Shown piece after piece: positions 25,183-34,014 of a stretch of DNA of 38,757 nucleotides; the stretch's first letter is position 1, and every line of letters begins with the position of its first letter. The DNA comes from Brasilonema sp. UFV-L1. Its GTDB lineage: Bacteria; Cyanobacteriota; Cyanobacteriia; Cyanobacteriales; Nostocaceae. The notes under the pieces are model-generated. The model searched no databases. It saw only the letters and a list, made by a program, of their open reading frames with translations, and was not told the origin of the DNA. Location of the stretch: positions 1 to 38,757 of the forward strand of contig NZ_QMEA01000058.1 in NCBI RefSeq assembly GCF_012912105.1, given 5' to 3'. The position numbers and the translations under genes are program-made.

Positions 25183-26790
25183 ATGTACTTATGTCAGAAA
25201 TTTAAACTTCTTCCATCTCAACTTGTTACTGTAACAGTCGTGCTGACATTATTATTGTTTTTGCCTCAAACTTGGATTACTTGGGAAGCATACTATAACT
25301 TCAATAGTATTATCAAAAATGAATTAAAATTACAAAGTATAAGTGACCGAATTACCTATTTTGATGAAGTTTTAACCATGTCAGCAAGCATGAATGCTGC
25401 TACAGGTAATCCTATTTGGGAACAACGGTATCGTCAATTTGAACCCAAACTAAATGCTGCAATTGAGGAATCCGTTAAGCTGGCTCCAAAAGCATATCAA
25501 AATAAGGATGCTAAAAAAGTTGATGCTGCTAATCAGCGCTTGGTGGAAATAGAGTATCAGTCTTTTGATTTAGTAAGGAATGGTAAAAAGGAAGCAGCAC
25601 AAAGACTATTGTCAAGTCACGAATATACAACTCAAAAACACTTCTATGCCGATGGTGTAGCGAAAAGAAACCATACTATTGTGTTTCACTTGCATCAAAA
25701 AGTTACTGAATATCGAAAAAAACTGTTTTGGTCAATTTTGGCATCAGTTTTAAGTTTAGCAATGCTCATCCCAGCATGGCTTTTAGTATTGCGCTTGTTA
25801 CAAGAATACTTAAAAGCTCGAAAAGTTGCCCAAGCAGCCTTGGAAAAAACAAATCAGGAATTAGAAATTCGAGTTGCGACAAGGACAAAGGAATTAAAAC
25901 AGAAAAATATCCAACTGCAACAAATGCTACAAAAATTGCAACAAACTCAAGTACAACTCATTCAAACTGAAAAAATGTCTAGTTTGGGTCAGATGATGGC
26001 TGGTATTGCCCATGAAATTAATAATCCTATCAGCTTTGTTGCTGGCAATCTTGTTTATGCCGAGGAGTACACCAAAAACTTATTAAGAGTGGTAGAACTC
26101 TATCAGCAACATTATCTTAATCTTTCACCATCAGCTAAAACAGAAATCGATGCTATGGAGCTGGATTACTTAAAACAAGATTTTCTTCAACTCGTCAAAT
26201 CTATGAAGATGGGAACGGAAAGAATTCAGGATATTGTTAAATCTCTTCGCACGTTTTCTCGCTTAGATGAGGCTGCTATCAAGAAAGTTGATATTCATGA
26301 AGGTATTGATAGTACATTAATGATTCTACACCACCGCTTGAAGGCAACTGATAAACGTCCAAAAATTTCTGTCATTAAAGAGTATGGCTTGTTACCGCTG
26401 ATTGAGTGTAACCCTAGTCTACTAAATCAAGTCTTTATGAATCTGATTGCCAATGCGATTGAAGCTTTGGATGAGTACAACTCGCAACGTAGATTTGAGA
26501 ATATCAAAGCTAACCCTAGTTATATTCGCATTTGCACTCAGGTCATTTCAAAAAACTGGATTGCAATCCGAATCATTGACAATGGTCCTGGTATTCCAGA
26601 AGAAATTCGTTCCAAGCTATTTGACCCTTTCTTTACGACTAAACCTGTGGGTAAAGGTACAGGGCTTGGGCTGTCTATCAGTTACCAGATTGTAGTAGAC
26701 AAGCATGGTGGAAGGCTATATTGTCACTCGGTACCTGGACAAGGTACAGAATTTTTTATTGAGATTCCAATTACTCCCTTCCCAATGTAA
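25183..26790 (+). CDS. Membrane-bound sensor histidine kinase
   Basis: A 535-residue kinase with two membrane segments (about 15-30 and 182-205) enclosing a helical extracytoplasmic sensor of about 150 residues. That region resembles a four-helix-bundle (4HB/MCP-type) domain. A coiled coil (215-265) links to the HisKA domain with His277 in [20 protein letters not shown]. The catalytic domain has the N box [16 protein letters not shown]1 box [10 protein letters not shown] box FDPFFTTK and G2 box [14 protein letters not shown]. No HAMP domain is apparent. It should autophosphorylate on His277 and pass phosphate to a response regulator that is not in this window (orphan kinase). The signal is unknown. 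The last codons fall in an inverted repeat shared with the region downstream. Confidence 0.93.
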   Translation: MYLCQKFKLLPSQLVTVTVVLTLLLFLPQTWITWEAYYNFNSIIKNELKLQSISDRITYFDEVLTMSASMNAATGNPIWEQRYRQFEPKLNAAIEESVKLAPKAYQNKDAKKVDAANQRLVEIEYQSFDLVRNGKKEAAQRLLSSHEYTTQKHFYADGVAKRNHTIVFHLHQKVTEYRKKLFWSILASVLSLAMLIPAWLLVLRLLQEYLKARKVAQAALEKTNQELEIRVATRTKELKQKNIQLQQMLQKLQQTQVQLIQTEKMSSLGQMMAGIAHEINNPISFVAGNLVYAEEYTKNLLRVVELYQQHYLNLSPSAKTEIDAMELDYLKQDFLQLVKSMKMGTERIQDIVKSLRTFSRLDEAAIKKVDIHEGIDSTLMILHHRLKATDKRPKISVIKEYGLLPLIECNPSLLNQVFMNLIANAIEALDEYNSQRRFENIKANPSYIRICTQVISKNWIAIRIIDNGPGIPEEIRSKLFDPFFTTKPVGKGTGLGLSISYQIVVDKHGGRLYCHSVPGQGTEFFIEIPITPFPM

Positions 26791-26879
26791 GATTACCTAT
26801 CAAACGAAGTGTGTTTTCTGGTGCGTTCTGGAGCGCCTCTGCGGTTTTAAAATCGGTAATCTTTTGGCGAGAAGGGAGT
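26773..26879. terminator. Inverted repeat between convergent kinase and pepA
   Basis: ACTCCCTTC ... AAGATTACC (26773-26797) is mirrored by GGTAATCTT ... GAAGGGAGT (26855-26879), giving two 9-bp perfect blocks separated by a slightly variable spacer. It overlaps the 3' end of the kinase gene and may end both convergent transcripts, or be a small palindromic element. Confidence 0.5.
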
Positions 26880-26947
26880 AGTTGTTCATAAAGAAAAGAG
26901 GGAACAAAGCCCTCAATTCCTCACTTTTTGATCAGCTGATCGCTGCA

Positions 26948-28426
26948 TCAACTATCGCCTAGCACCCAATTAACTAGAGTACGAACACCGAAGCCAGTTG
27001 CGCCGGAACCGTTGTAACCATTTTCCTTGTCTGACCAAACTGGACCTGCAATATCTAGGTGCGCCCAAGGAGTTTCTTTAACGAACTGCTTAAGGAATAA
27101 TGCAGCAGTAATTGAACCACCAGGACGTGGTCCTGTATTCTTCATATCCGCAATACCAGATTTTAGCCCTTCAAAGTATTTTTCTTCCATTGGAAGTCGC
27201 CAAATCTTTTCCCCAGAGGTTTGAGCAGCTTTTTCTAGCTGTCCAGCTAAAGCATCATCAGGAGAGAATAAACCAGCAATATCATCTCCCAAAGCAATGA
27301 CACAAGCACCTGTGAGGGTGGCTAAATCAACAACTGCATCGACTCCTAGTTTCTCAGCAAATACCAAAGCATCTGCTAAGGTTAAACGTCCTTCCGCATC
27401 GGTATTATTTACTTCAATCGTTTTGCCATTGGATGCAGTCAAAATGTCACCTGGGTGCATAGCACGACCGCTGATCATATTCTCAGTCACAGCCGAGATA
27501 AAGTGAACTTCAACATCTGGTTTGAGTTGACTAATAGCTTTTGCTGCACCTAAAGTAGCCGCAGCACCACCCATGTCAATTTTCATGGTTTCGATACCGC
27601 TACCAGCTCCTTTGATGTTGAGTCCACCAGAGTCAAAGGTTAAACCTTTACCAATAATTGCTAACTTACGTTTAGGTGTCCCTTCTGGTTTGTAAGTTAA
27701 GTGAATAAACTTAGGTGGTAACTCAGAAGCTTTTGCGACTCCTAAAAAAGCTCCCATGCCTAACTTTTCACAGTCTTCCTGTTCTAAGATTTCTATTTGT
27801 AAACCGTGTTCGGAGGCAATTTGGGTGGCGGTGTCTGCCATAGTAATTGGTGTCACAGAATTCGCAGGAGCTGCGACCAACTGCCGTGCTAAGAATACAC
27901 CAGAGGCAATTTGATTGGCACGGCTAATTGCTGCTTCTTGTCCACCTAGTCCTAGTAAATCGACTCGTTCAACTTGTGGTCCTTTATCCTCTGGTTCAGA
28001 TTTAAAGCGATTATCTTGATATAGCGCTAACTGAACTCCTTCAGCAAGTGCTTGTGCGGTTTGTGTTGCGTCGTTGTTCCAAATAGGTAGGCTAATCCCC
28101 AGAGTTTTGCACTTCTGCTTTTTCGCCAACCGAGCAATGCTAGCTGCACCTCGCCGCAAAGTTTCTAGTTTTAGAGCTTCGGTTTTCCCTAAACCTACCA
28201 GTATGATTTTACGAACTGGGCTATTACTACCCACTCGCGTCACAACACTGCTGTTTTGCTTTCCTTTAAATTCCTCTTCGGTAATCAGCTCTTTTATACT
28301 ACCAGCCAACTTTTCATCTAAAGTTGCCAGTTCACCAGTTAACTCTACAGCATCTTCAAATAATCCAATTGCTAAAGCATCCCCCGTCCACTCTAGAAGG
28401 GGGGTATCAGTCGTAAGAATTTCCAT
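26948..28426 (-). CDS. pepA: Leucyl aminopeptidase (M17)
   Basis: A 492-residue M17 metallo-aminopeptidase, which removes N-terminal residues from peptides in the cytoplasm using two metal ions. The C-terminal catalytic domain shows [13 protein letters not shown] (Lys260, Asp265), [14 protein letters not shown], and the family signature NTDAEGRL at 341-348, followed by [10 protein letters not shown]. It ends with the conserved LDIAGPVW and [13 protein letters not shown]. Length and all metal ligands look normal. The ATG at 28426 starts [13 protein letters not shown]. It is transcribed alone and convergent with the histidine kinase. Confidence 0.96.
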   Translation of the reverse strand: MEILTTDTPLLEWTGDALAIGLFEDAVELTGELATLDEKLAGSIKELITEEEFKGKQNSSVVTRVGSNSPVRKIILVGLGKTEALKLETLRRGAASIARLAKKQKCKTLGISLPIWNNDATQTAQALAEGVQLALYQDNRFKSEPEDKGPQVERVDLLGLGGQEAAISRANQIASGVFLARQLVAAPANSVTPITMADTATQIASEHGLQIEILEQEDCEKLGMGAFLGVAKASELPPKFIHLTYKPEGTPKRKLAIIGKGLTFDSGGLNIKGAGSGIETMKIDMGGAAATLGAAKAISQLKPDVEVHFISAVTENMISGRAMHPGDILTASNGKTIEVNNTDAEGRLTLADALVFAEKLGVDAVVDLATLTGACVIALGDDIAGLFSPDDALAGQLEKAAQTSGEKIWRLPMEEKYFEGLKSGIADMKNTGPRPGGSITAALFLKQFVKETPWAHLDIAGPVWSDKENGYNGSGATGFGVRTLVNWVLGDS

Positions 28427-28770
28427 ACCTTGTCTTCTGTGTAAAACTTCTTGTACCAGTATTGCGCAAAATATGTTTTTTCTGCTTTTGAAAGCGTTGA
28501 AAACAATACTACAGCGGACGGGGGAATAGAGCTAATGTTCAATTCCTTGACTACTGACGGTTAAGTTTTTCCTTACATCTGCCAAAAAAATAAATTTGGC
28601 TCGAAGTACAATTTGTTGCGGTGCGTTGTGGCGATTTACGAACCTTTCTAGCTCTTTTACTAATCTTAATTGGCTGGGATGTTACGTACTCTAACAAATG
28701 TCAACTTTCCTAACTTTTCACTGTTCGTTCTGAAACTACGAAACACAGGTAATCATTCATAACTGGCAAA
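28427..28770. other. pepA upstream region
   Basis: About 340 bases with no credible gene. It carries the pepA promoter on the reverse strand. Confidence 0.35.
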
Positions 28771-28783
28771 CTATAAAATCAGA

Positions 28784-28905
28784 AAGAGCACCGACGACTG
28801 GCCGTGTTTCGTCTCGGTGCTCTTGCTGGTTCGCTCCTCACACAATGGATAATATACACTAGGAAATATGACGAGTCAATGTTTGTTAAGAAACTTTATT
28901 TTTTC
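28784..28905 (+). ncRNA. Candidate second Yfr1-like small RNA
   Basis: A -10-like TATAAA (28772-28777) is followed after 7 bases by a strong hairpin: a 10-bp perfect stem AGAGCACCGA/TCGGTGCTCT (28785-28794 with 28814-28823), with a further 3 pairs inside. Then comes GTTCGCTCCTCACAC (28829-28843). The Yfr1 of this window has GTTCACTCCTCACAC at 21422-21436, so 14 of 15 bases agree. A weak hairpin plus T-rich tract (28881-28905) could end the transcript. It has the same -10, 5'-hairpin and motif order as Yfr1 but lacks its GC-rich 3' terminator. An alternative is that the hairpin, read on the reverse strand, terminates the DALR gene. Confidence 0.45.
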
Positions 28906-28921
28906 CCGAGACTTTGATGGT

Positions 28922-29632
28922 TTATACTTCACACAGAGCAAAAGTACCTAATTTTTCTTCTAATACAGACTTCAATACAGACTGTGTAGCCAAAGCCAAT
29001 CCGATTCTGGCTTGAGCGAGTTCTGGTGAATCAGTTTTTATCTCGCCGAAAATCCGGCATTTACACCAAAAAGTTTCAAACACTCGACTTAAATCCAACG
29101 CAGCTTTTTCCCAGTTGAATGATTGAACAAAATCTGGCTCCTCTAGTTTGTCTACGACTCGTACTAACTCGTTAATGAGGAGATAGCAAGCCGAGTGATT
29201 GAAGCGCAGTTTTTGATCACTGTTGAGCCAAGGAATAGGATTGGGAGTCACAATATTTGACAAAATGCTTGGCTTAGTGCTCTGACACTCATCAAAATTT
29301 GATTCCCTATGTTTAATCAATCCCTCGTGAACAGCTAGCCGTAAGAGCGAACAGCAGCGTGCATGAGCATATTGAGCAGTGAATAAGGAACCAGAGGAAG
29401 AAACTCTTGTGATCAAGAACTCCTCTACTGCCCGACTCAAGAACTCAACACCTCCTCCCACAGCAATCTTCTGCAACCAAGCAGCCAGAAGCGGGTGAGT
29501 CACTTCCAAATGAATCCAGCCAGGAGAAACGATTTGAATGTCGAAATCTTTGTCATCGTTTGCTGAAATATGAGAAACTATGCCATTGGCAATCTCCATA
29601 ACGGGATATTTTTCCAGCTTTGCTAGCTGCAA
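28922..29632 (-). CDS. Free-standing DALR-domain protein (ArgS C-terminus-like)
   Basis: A 236-residue soluble protein. FTAQYAHARCCSLLRLAVHE and the C-terminal RIGLALATQSVLKSVLEEKLG match the DALR anticodon-binding domain at the end of arginyl-tRNA synthetase (compare QYAHAR in ArgS). The N-terminal part (EKYPVMEIANGIVSHI ... GWIHLEVTHPLLAAWLQ) is cyanobacteria-specific in appearance. No HIGH or KMSKS catalytic motifs exist, so it is not a synthetase. It could bind tRNA or regulate arginylation, but this is inference; its role is not known. An alternative start is the ATG at 29599 (MEIANG). Confidence 0.75.
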   Translation of the reverse strand: MQLAKLEKYPVMEIANGIVSHISANDDKDFDIQIVSPGWIHLEVTHPLLAAWLQKIAVGGGVEFLSRAVEEFLITRVSSSGSLFTAQYAHARCCSLLRLAVHEGLIKHRESNFDECQSTKPSILSNIVTPNPIPWLNSDQKLRFNHSACYLLINELVRVVDKLEEPDFVQSFNWEKAALDLSRVFETFWCKCRIFGEIKTDSPELAQARIGLALATQSVLKSVLEEKLGTFALCEV

Positions 29633-30111
29633 AGCTAAACCGGAAATATAAACAATTTTTCTTTCATTTCTACCCTGAGATAGAGGAATGTTTTTATATT
29701 TTATGCTTTTTTTTCCTCTAGAGCTAGTATAAGTACTTAATGCTCTCTCTAGTCTGCTGTATACTAACTGTTTAACTGCTGTATCCTCGCTTACTAGTAA
29801 CTTTAGCTACACATAACTCTTCAGTTAATTCACGATAAGCTAGATGTCTTGACTTAATGTCATCTGTCTTAGGAAAGAACTTAATTTTAAAAAAAGAAAA
29901 ATTAGAAAAATGCAAAATTTAATGAATTTAGAGTAAATTTTACTACCATCATTGTACAGTAAGAAGTATAACAAAAGAGTAGAAGCTATGCTTTCTACCT
30001 TTTGGATGGCTGGCACTGTTCGGTTTTATGCCTTTTGTGCCAACATTGAAGACACTCCTTGCACCTTTGTTTATGACGTCTTTGTCTTCAGCCAAACGCT
30101 CTTTGTTACCT
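29633..30111. promoter_or_regulatory. Divergent AT-rich intergenic region
   Basis: About 480 bases between the DALR gene (-) and the Crp/Fnr-type gene (+). An ATG at 29988 with a purine-rich leader belongs to a different short frame and is not supported. No GTA-N8-TAC (NtcA) site is evident. Confidence 0.35.
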
Positions 30112-30831
30112 ATGCAATCTCCATCCTCCTTTTCTGAGGCATCACGTCCTTTCTTGACTTGGCAACGAATTCTTGATTGGGCTCAGGAACACTATCGCTG
30201 CCGCACCTTTAGCAAAGATGAGCGCATTCCAGCCCGGCCTGGATTGCTGTATTTGGTGCAAAGGGGTGCAATCCGCATGGTAGGAACCGCCCAAGTTAGT
30301 GCAACTGCAAGTCAGCTAACATCTCGACGCATCAATAGAACTCCCGAAGAAGCTTTCTTAGGGTTTGTTGGTGCAGGGCAACCATTTGAAATTGTTGCTC
30401 AGTCACCATTTACGCTCCAGGCTTATGCTCATGTTGACCAAACTGCTGTACTGTGGATGTACTGGCACGATTTGGATAACTGGCCTCACTTCCGCCGCGA
30501 AGTGATGGATGCCTTTAGATATCAGCACCAGCGCAAGCTGCTTTGGCTGAGTGCCCTAGGGCAACGACGCACGATTGACCGACTTTTAGGATTCCTCACA
30601 TTGTTAATTGAGGAATATGGAGAACCGGCAATGAGCGACACCGATCCAGACGTGATTCGCGGTTATTGCCTGCCTTTCCCCCTCACCCATGCCCAAATTG
30701 GCAGCGCGATCGGCTCGACTCGCGTCACCGTCACCCGCTTAATGGGTAAATTGCGTCAACGTGGCTTAATCCTTACTCAAGGCGACAATCTCATTTGCTT
30801 GCCAGCAGAGTCAATTAACAGAGCCAGCTAA
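30112..30831 (+). CDS. Crp/Fnr-family transcription regulator
   Basis: A 239-residue regulator (start MQSPSSFSEASRPFLTW). The N-terminal cupin-type sensor domain has RIPARPGLLYLVQRGAIRMVG. The long dimer helix includes RRTIDRLLGFLTLLIEEYG, followed by the C-terminal winged helix FPLTHAQIGSAIGSTRVTVT with RLMGKLRQRG (recognition helix about 200-220). The cAMP-binding residues of Crp (R-S-x-L type pocket) are not evident, and no Cys cluster of Fnr is present, so the effector is unknown. Its sensor half is more divergent than NtcA. Starts further upstream (30073, 30028) are open; no ribosome-binding site decides the case. Confidence 0.8.
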   Translation: MQSPSSFSEASRPFLTWQRILDWAQEHYRCRTFSKDERIPARPGLLYLVQRGAIRMVGTAQVSATASQLTSRRINRTPEEAFLGFVGAGQPFEIVAQSPFTLQAYAHVDQTAVLWMYWHDLDNWPHFRREVMDAFRYQHQRKLLWLSALGQRRTIDRLLGFLTLLIEEYGEPAMSDTDPDVIRGYCLPFPLTHAQIGSAIGSTRVTVTRLMGKLRQRGLILTQGDNLICLPAESINRAS

Positions 30832-30849
30832 AGCAACACCGAATGCAGT

Positions 30850-31262
30850 GGAGAGCGAATTTTCACAAACCCGACTTGGATTATGAATTCGATATCCCTG
30901 CTCAGCTAGCAGTTAAGTTGGCAAAAGGGACACCCACTGACTGCTTGAATTGACAATCTGTTTGACCACCACAAACAGATTGCACACGGTTTATCTACTT
31001 TCCGATACGGAAAGCCTCAATGTTCAATACGTTCGGTTGACCAAAACATTCAAAAGGGAGGACGAATGATTTTTGGTTAGCAAGCAATAATTGCCTTTGT
31101 ATCTGTCCCAAAGGCAAAACTCATCTAGGGCATTGAGGAACAATCTCTAGGGCAGAAGCGTAGTACATGCTACTAAGACGACCAGCCACTTTTTTGCAGG
31201 GCTTGGGTGGTTGTGGGCATAAACTCCACGTTAAGCAAGGCAAACTTGACCACCCAAAACGT
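30850..31262 (-). pseudogene. Decayed 3' half of a pstS-like gene
   Basis: Reverse-strand reading in shifting frames recovers homology to the intact neighbour. VEFMPTTTQALQK matches VNYVSTTTEALRK; after a one-base shift KVAGRLSSMYYASALEIVPQ matches KVASSPGGIYYASAPEVVPQ. Then SFVLPFEC ... LNIEAFRIGK matches PFVPPSEC ... LNAQAFRSGD, NLFVVVKQ matches NLFVILKE, and VGFVKI near 30865 matches AGFVRI. Stops and frameshifts make it non-functional. Only the second half of the gene is present, lying directly downstream of the intact gene, so it looks like a partial tandem duplicate or a displaced paralogue. Confidence 0.88.
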
Positions 31263-31374
31263 CTTGCACAAATGGTTTTAACAATCAGAAATTCATCAAG
31301 GCTTGAAAACTTTGAAACAGCTTTGAGTTAACTCATGTGTATCAAGGTTGACAAAAACTCTATAATGAAACTGT

Positions 31375-32454
31375 TCACTTAATTCTGACAAATCCAGCCT
31401 TTTCAATCAGCTCTTGAGCCTGAGGTGTAAGCAGCCAATTTGCATAAGCTTCCCCCGCTTGCTGATCTATTTGATTATTTTCTTTTAAGATGACGAATAA
31501 ATTGCGTGTAATTGGGTAGTCACCACTACGAAACGCCTGAGCATTCAACTGGTTACGCTTGGTGGGACATTCAGATGGAGGTACAAAAGGTTCTTGGTAG
31601 GGAGTAACCAATTGCCCCGACTTGCTTAACATTGGCAGGGACTTAATCACGCACTGAGGCACAACTTCTGGTGCAGAAGCATAGTAAATTCCGCCAGGAC
31701 TCGAAGCCACTTTTCTGAGAGCCTCAGTAGTTGTGCTAACATAATTTACATTTTTACCAAAATTCTCTTTATTAAGAACATTTTCGACAAAGAACTCCAC
31801 TGTACCTCCTGCTTCTTTGCTGCGAGTGTATGGTACAATAAGCAAATTTGGACCACTCACCTCTTGCCAGTTGGTTATCTTGCCAGTGTAAATATCTTTG
31901 ATTTGAGAGACAGTTAAACCAGAAATGTTAAGATTTTGGTTGACGGCGATCGCAATACCATCAATAGCTACTGGAATTTCTTTAAGACTAAATCCTTTTT
32001 GTTGAGCTTTTTGGTTTTCTTCACCCTTGATTGAGCGAGAAGACTGAGAAAAAGCGAGTTGATTATCTATCAACATCTGAATACCAGTTCCAGACCCTGG
32101 CTTTTCAACTATAGGTTGAACGTAGCGTAAAATAAACTGAGGGCAGCTGCTTTGAAGCACAGAGTCTACATCCTTACGAATGGGTGCCCATGTTGTGCTA
32201 CCACCGTAGTTGAATGTCCCTGCTGGTAGATTTGACACGCTACAACTGGTCGCCGTAGAGTTTGCAGTAGCAGAGGAATTAACTGAGTTATTATTCACCG
32301 AGGGGTTAACAACAGGAGTGGAACTAGTTGAGTTTTTATTTATTTGAGTTATTTGAGCCCACCGTTCCATAAGAAACCACAAGCCGCCAAAGGTTAAGCC
32401 AAGGGTTGCGATAATGGCTAAGAAAAGGCTAAGCGTTTCGTTTTTCTGAGACAT
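31375..32454 (-). CDS. PstS-like phosphate-binding protein, membrane-anchored
   Basis: A 359-residue periplasmic binding protein. Residues 8-30 (LFLAIIATLGLTFGGLWFL) form an uncleaved anchor or signal segment, followed by an Asn/Ser/Thr-rich linker (35-68). The binding domain shows FNYGGSTTWAPIRKDVDSVL (GGST phosphate-binding loop), EKPGSGTGIQMLIDNQLAFS, QSSRSIKGEE, GIAIAVNQNLNISGLTVSQI with KDIYTGKITNW, and a conserved C-terminus ending FVRIK. It resembles the PstS family; no ABC permease genes are nearby. It follows the Ser/Thr kinase gene by 26 bases, so both are probably co-expressed. It may work as a phosphate sensor or scavenger rather than a transporter subunit (inference). Confidence 0.85.
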   Translation of the reverse strand: MSQKNETLSLFLAIIATLGLTFGGLWFLMERWAQITQINKNSTSSTPVVNPSVNNNSVNSSATANSTATSCSVSNLPAGTFNYGGSTTWAPIRKDVDSVLQSSCPQFILRYVQPIVEKPGSGTGIQMLIDNQLAFSQSSRSIKGEENQKAQQKGFSLKEIPVAIDGIAIAVNQNLNISGLTVSQIKDIYTGKITNWQEVSGPNLLIVPYTRSKEAGGTVEFFVENVLNKENFGKNVNYVSTTTEALRKVASSPGGIYYASAPEVVPQCVIKSLPMLSKSGQLVTPYQEPFVPPSECPTKRNQLNAQAFRSGDYPITRNLFVILKENNQIDQQAGEAYANWLLTPQAQELIEKAGFVRIK

Positions 32455-32480
32455 AAACGGGTATTAGCACAGAAAGTAGT

Positions 32481-33917
32481 TTACAGCAGCAGAGATAATA
32501 ATTTGTAAATAAGACGAAACAGAGCCGTGAATGCGATAGCAACTAATCCAGAGACGATAGATAACAGTATTATTTGCTGAATACTAAGACCACTGTGCAA
32601 AAATGGTAAAAAATATATAATTGCAAAAGTAATACCTGGAATAATTAATAAATCCCATTTTTCAATCCAGCGCCTAGTTTGGGCAAAAATCAGTATTCCT
32701 AAAATCAGGGCGCAAGCAGTGAAAGTTATTATTGGTGATTGCAGCAAACCAAAAAGAGTCACTGCAATCAATCCGCCTTCAAACCCACTAAACGCTGCCC
32801 CACCCAGTATCTCTAGTATAGAAAATGGTTGTATGGGGCGAGAGCCAACCGGTGACTGCTTTGGAGGTTGTGGTTGAGATTGGATTGGCTGTGGTTGTGG
32901 CTGTGACTGCTGTGGTGAAGAGGGTTGACGGGGATTAATGTGTGTAGGGGCTAGAGACTGTGCAGGTTTATCAAGGGCATCCAGAACCTCCTGCGCTGAC
33001 TGATAGCGTTGATTAGCAGCGCTTAAGAGCATTTTGTCCAGAACATCAGCAAAGTGTTGGCTGACAGTGACTTTACTTTGCCACTTCCACTGGTTGCTAT
33101 AGGCATCAAATAGCTGAGTTATTTCTACTTCGCCTGTTAGTAACATCAGGACTGTTACAGCCAAAGCATACAAGTCTGTAGATGGAAAGACCTGACCTCC
33201 AGACATTTGCTCAGGGGGAGCAAATCCCATAGAATATATACCAGTAGAAGCAGTAGATCCTCCAATCGGAGAATTGGTAACCTGTTTGACCGCACCAAAA
33301 TCTAGCAAATAAAGTTTGCCATTACGATGGCGCATAATGTTAGAAGGTTTGATGTCTCTGTGAATAATGCCTTTTTCATGGACAAACTTGAGTACCTTGA
33401 GAATTTCTCGCAGGATTTCCAAAGCTTCTTGTTCTGAGTACTTGCCCTTTTGGGTTAGCTCTTCCTCTAAATTTTGTCCGTCAATATATTCTTGTACTAA
33501 ATAAAAAAACTGCTCTTGCTGTTCTGCTTGCAAGCTAGGAACTATCACTGGAAAGTAAGCAAACAAGTCGGGGATTTGCTCATGTTGGTGTCCTATCTCT
33601 TCTAAAACAACTGCTTCTCGCTCAAATAAATCTTGTGCTAGTTGCAACTGAGTCGGACTTAAATTATTTGCTGGTTGAAATTGCTTCACCACGCATTCGC
33701 GCATTCCTGGAGTATAGCGATCGCGTGCTAAAAAAGCTGCTCCAAACCCGCCCCGTCCCAGTAATCTTTTTGGTAGATAGCGTCCCACCAAAATCAGTGG
33801 CATTCCACAGGTTGTACAGTATTTTTGCTGCGCGGTTCTTAGAGTTGCATGATCATCTAAATCTGGAAAATGGTTTTGTGGGCGAGGGCAGCGTGGACGA
33901 GTGCAGTAAATTTCCAT
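32481..33917 (-). CDS. Membrane Ser/Thr protein kinase with N-terminal zinc ribbon
   Basis: A 478-residue Hanks-type kinase. Cys5, Cys10, Cys34 and Cys37 form a zinc-ribbon-like head (CTRPRC; CTTC). The catalytic domain has the Gly loop LLGRGGFGAAFLA (53-65), Lys78 in VVKQF, HRDIKPSNI (186-194) and DFGAV (206-210), and an APE-like FAPPEQM; all key residues are present, so it should be active. A Gln/Pro-rich linker (about 325-365) leads to three or four membrane segments at the C-terminus. It lies immediately upstream of the PstS-like gene on the same strand, suggesting envelope or nutrient signalling. The ATG at 33917 is the start. Heptad repeats lie immediately upstream. Confidence 0.93.
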   Translation of the reverse strand: MEIYCTRPRCPRPQNHFPDLDDHATLRTAQQKYCTTCGMPLILVGRYLPKRLLGRGGFGAAFLARDRYTPGMRECVVKQFQPANNLSPTQLQLAQDLFEREAVVLEEIGHQHEQIPDLFAYFPVIVPSLQAEQQEQFFYLVQEYIDGQNLEEELTQKGKYSEQEALEILREILKVLKFVHEKGIIHRDIKPSNIMRHRNGKLYLLDFGAVKQVTNSPIGGSTASTGIYSMGFAPPEQMSGGQVFPSTDLYALAVTVLMLLTGEVEITQLFDAYSNQWKWQSKVTVSQHFADVLDKMLLSAANQRYQSAQEVLDALDKPAQSLAPTHINPRQPSSPQQSQPQPQPIQSQPQPPKQSPVGSRPIQPFSILEILGGAAFSGFEGGLIAVTLFGLLQSPIITFTACALILGILIFAQTRRWIEKWDLLIIPGITFAIIYFLPFLHSGLSIQQIILLSIVSGLVAIAFTALFRLIYKLLSLLL

Positions 33918-33930
33918 GATTTGTCAAAAA

Positions 33931-34011
33931 TCCATAGTCCATAATCTATAGTCAATGGTCAATAGTCAATAGTCCTTGACTAATGACTATGGACTAATGA
34001 CTAATGACTAC
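33931..34011. repeat. Heptanucleotide tandem repeats
   Basis: Variants of CAATAGT and GACTAAT/GACTATG repeated about ten times, partly in both orientations so that they form a loose dyad (ATAGTC ... GACTAT). They lie between rbcR and the kinase gene and run right up to the rbcR stop. Confidence 0.85.
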
Positions 34012-34014
34012 ATC

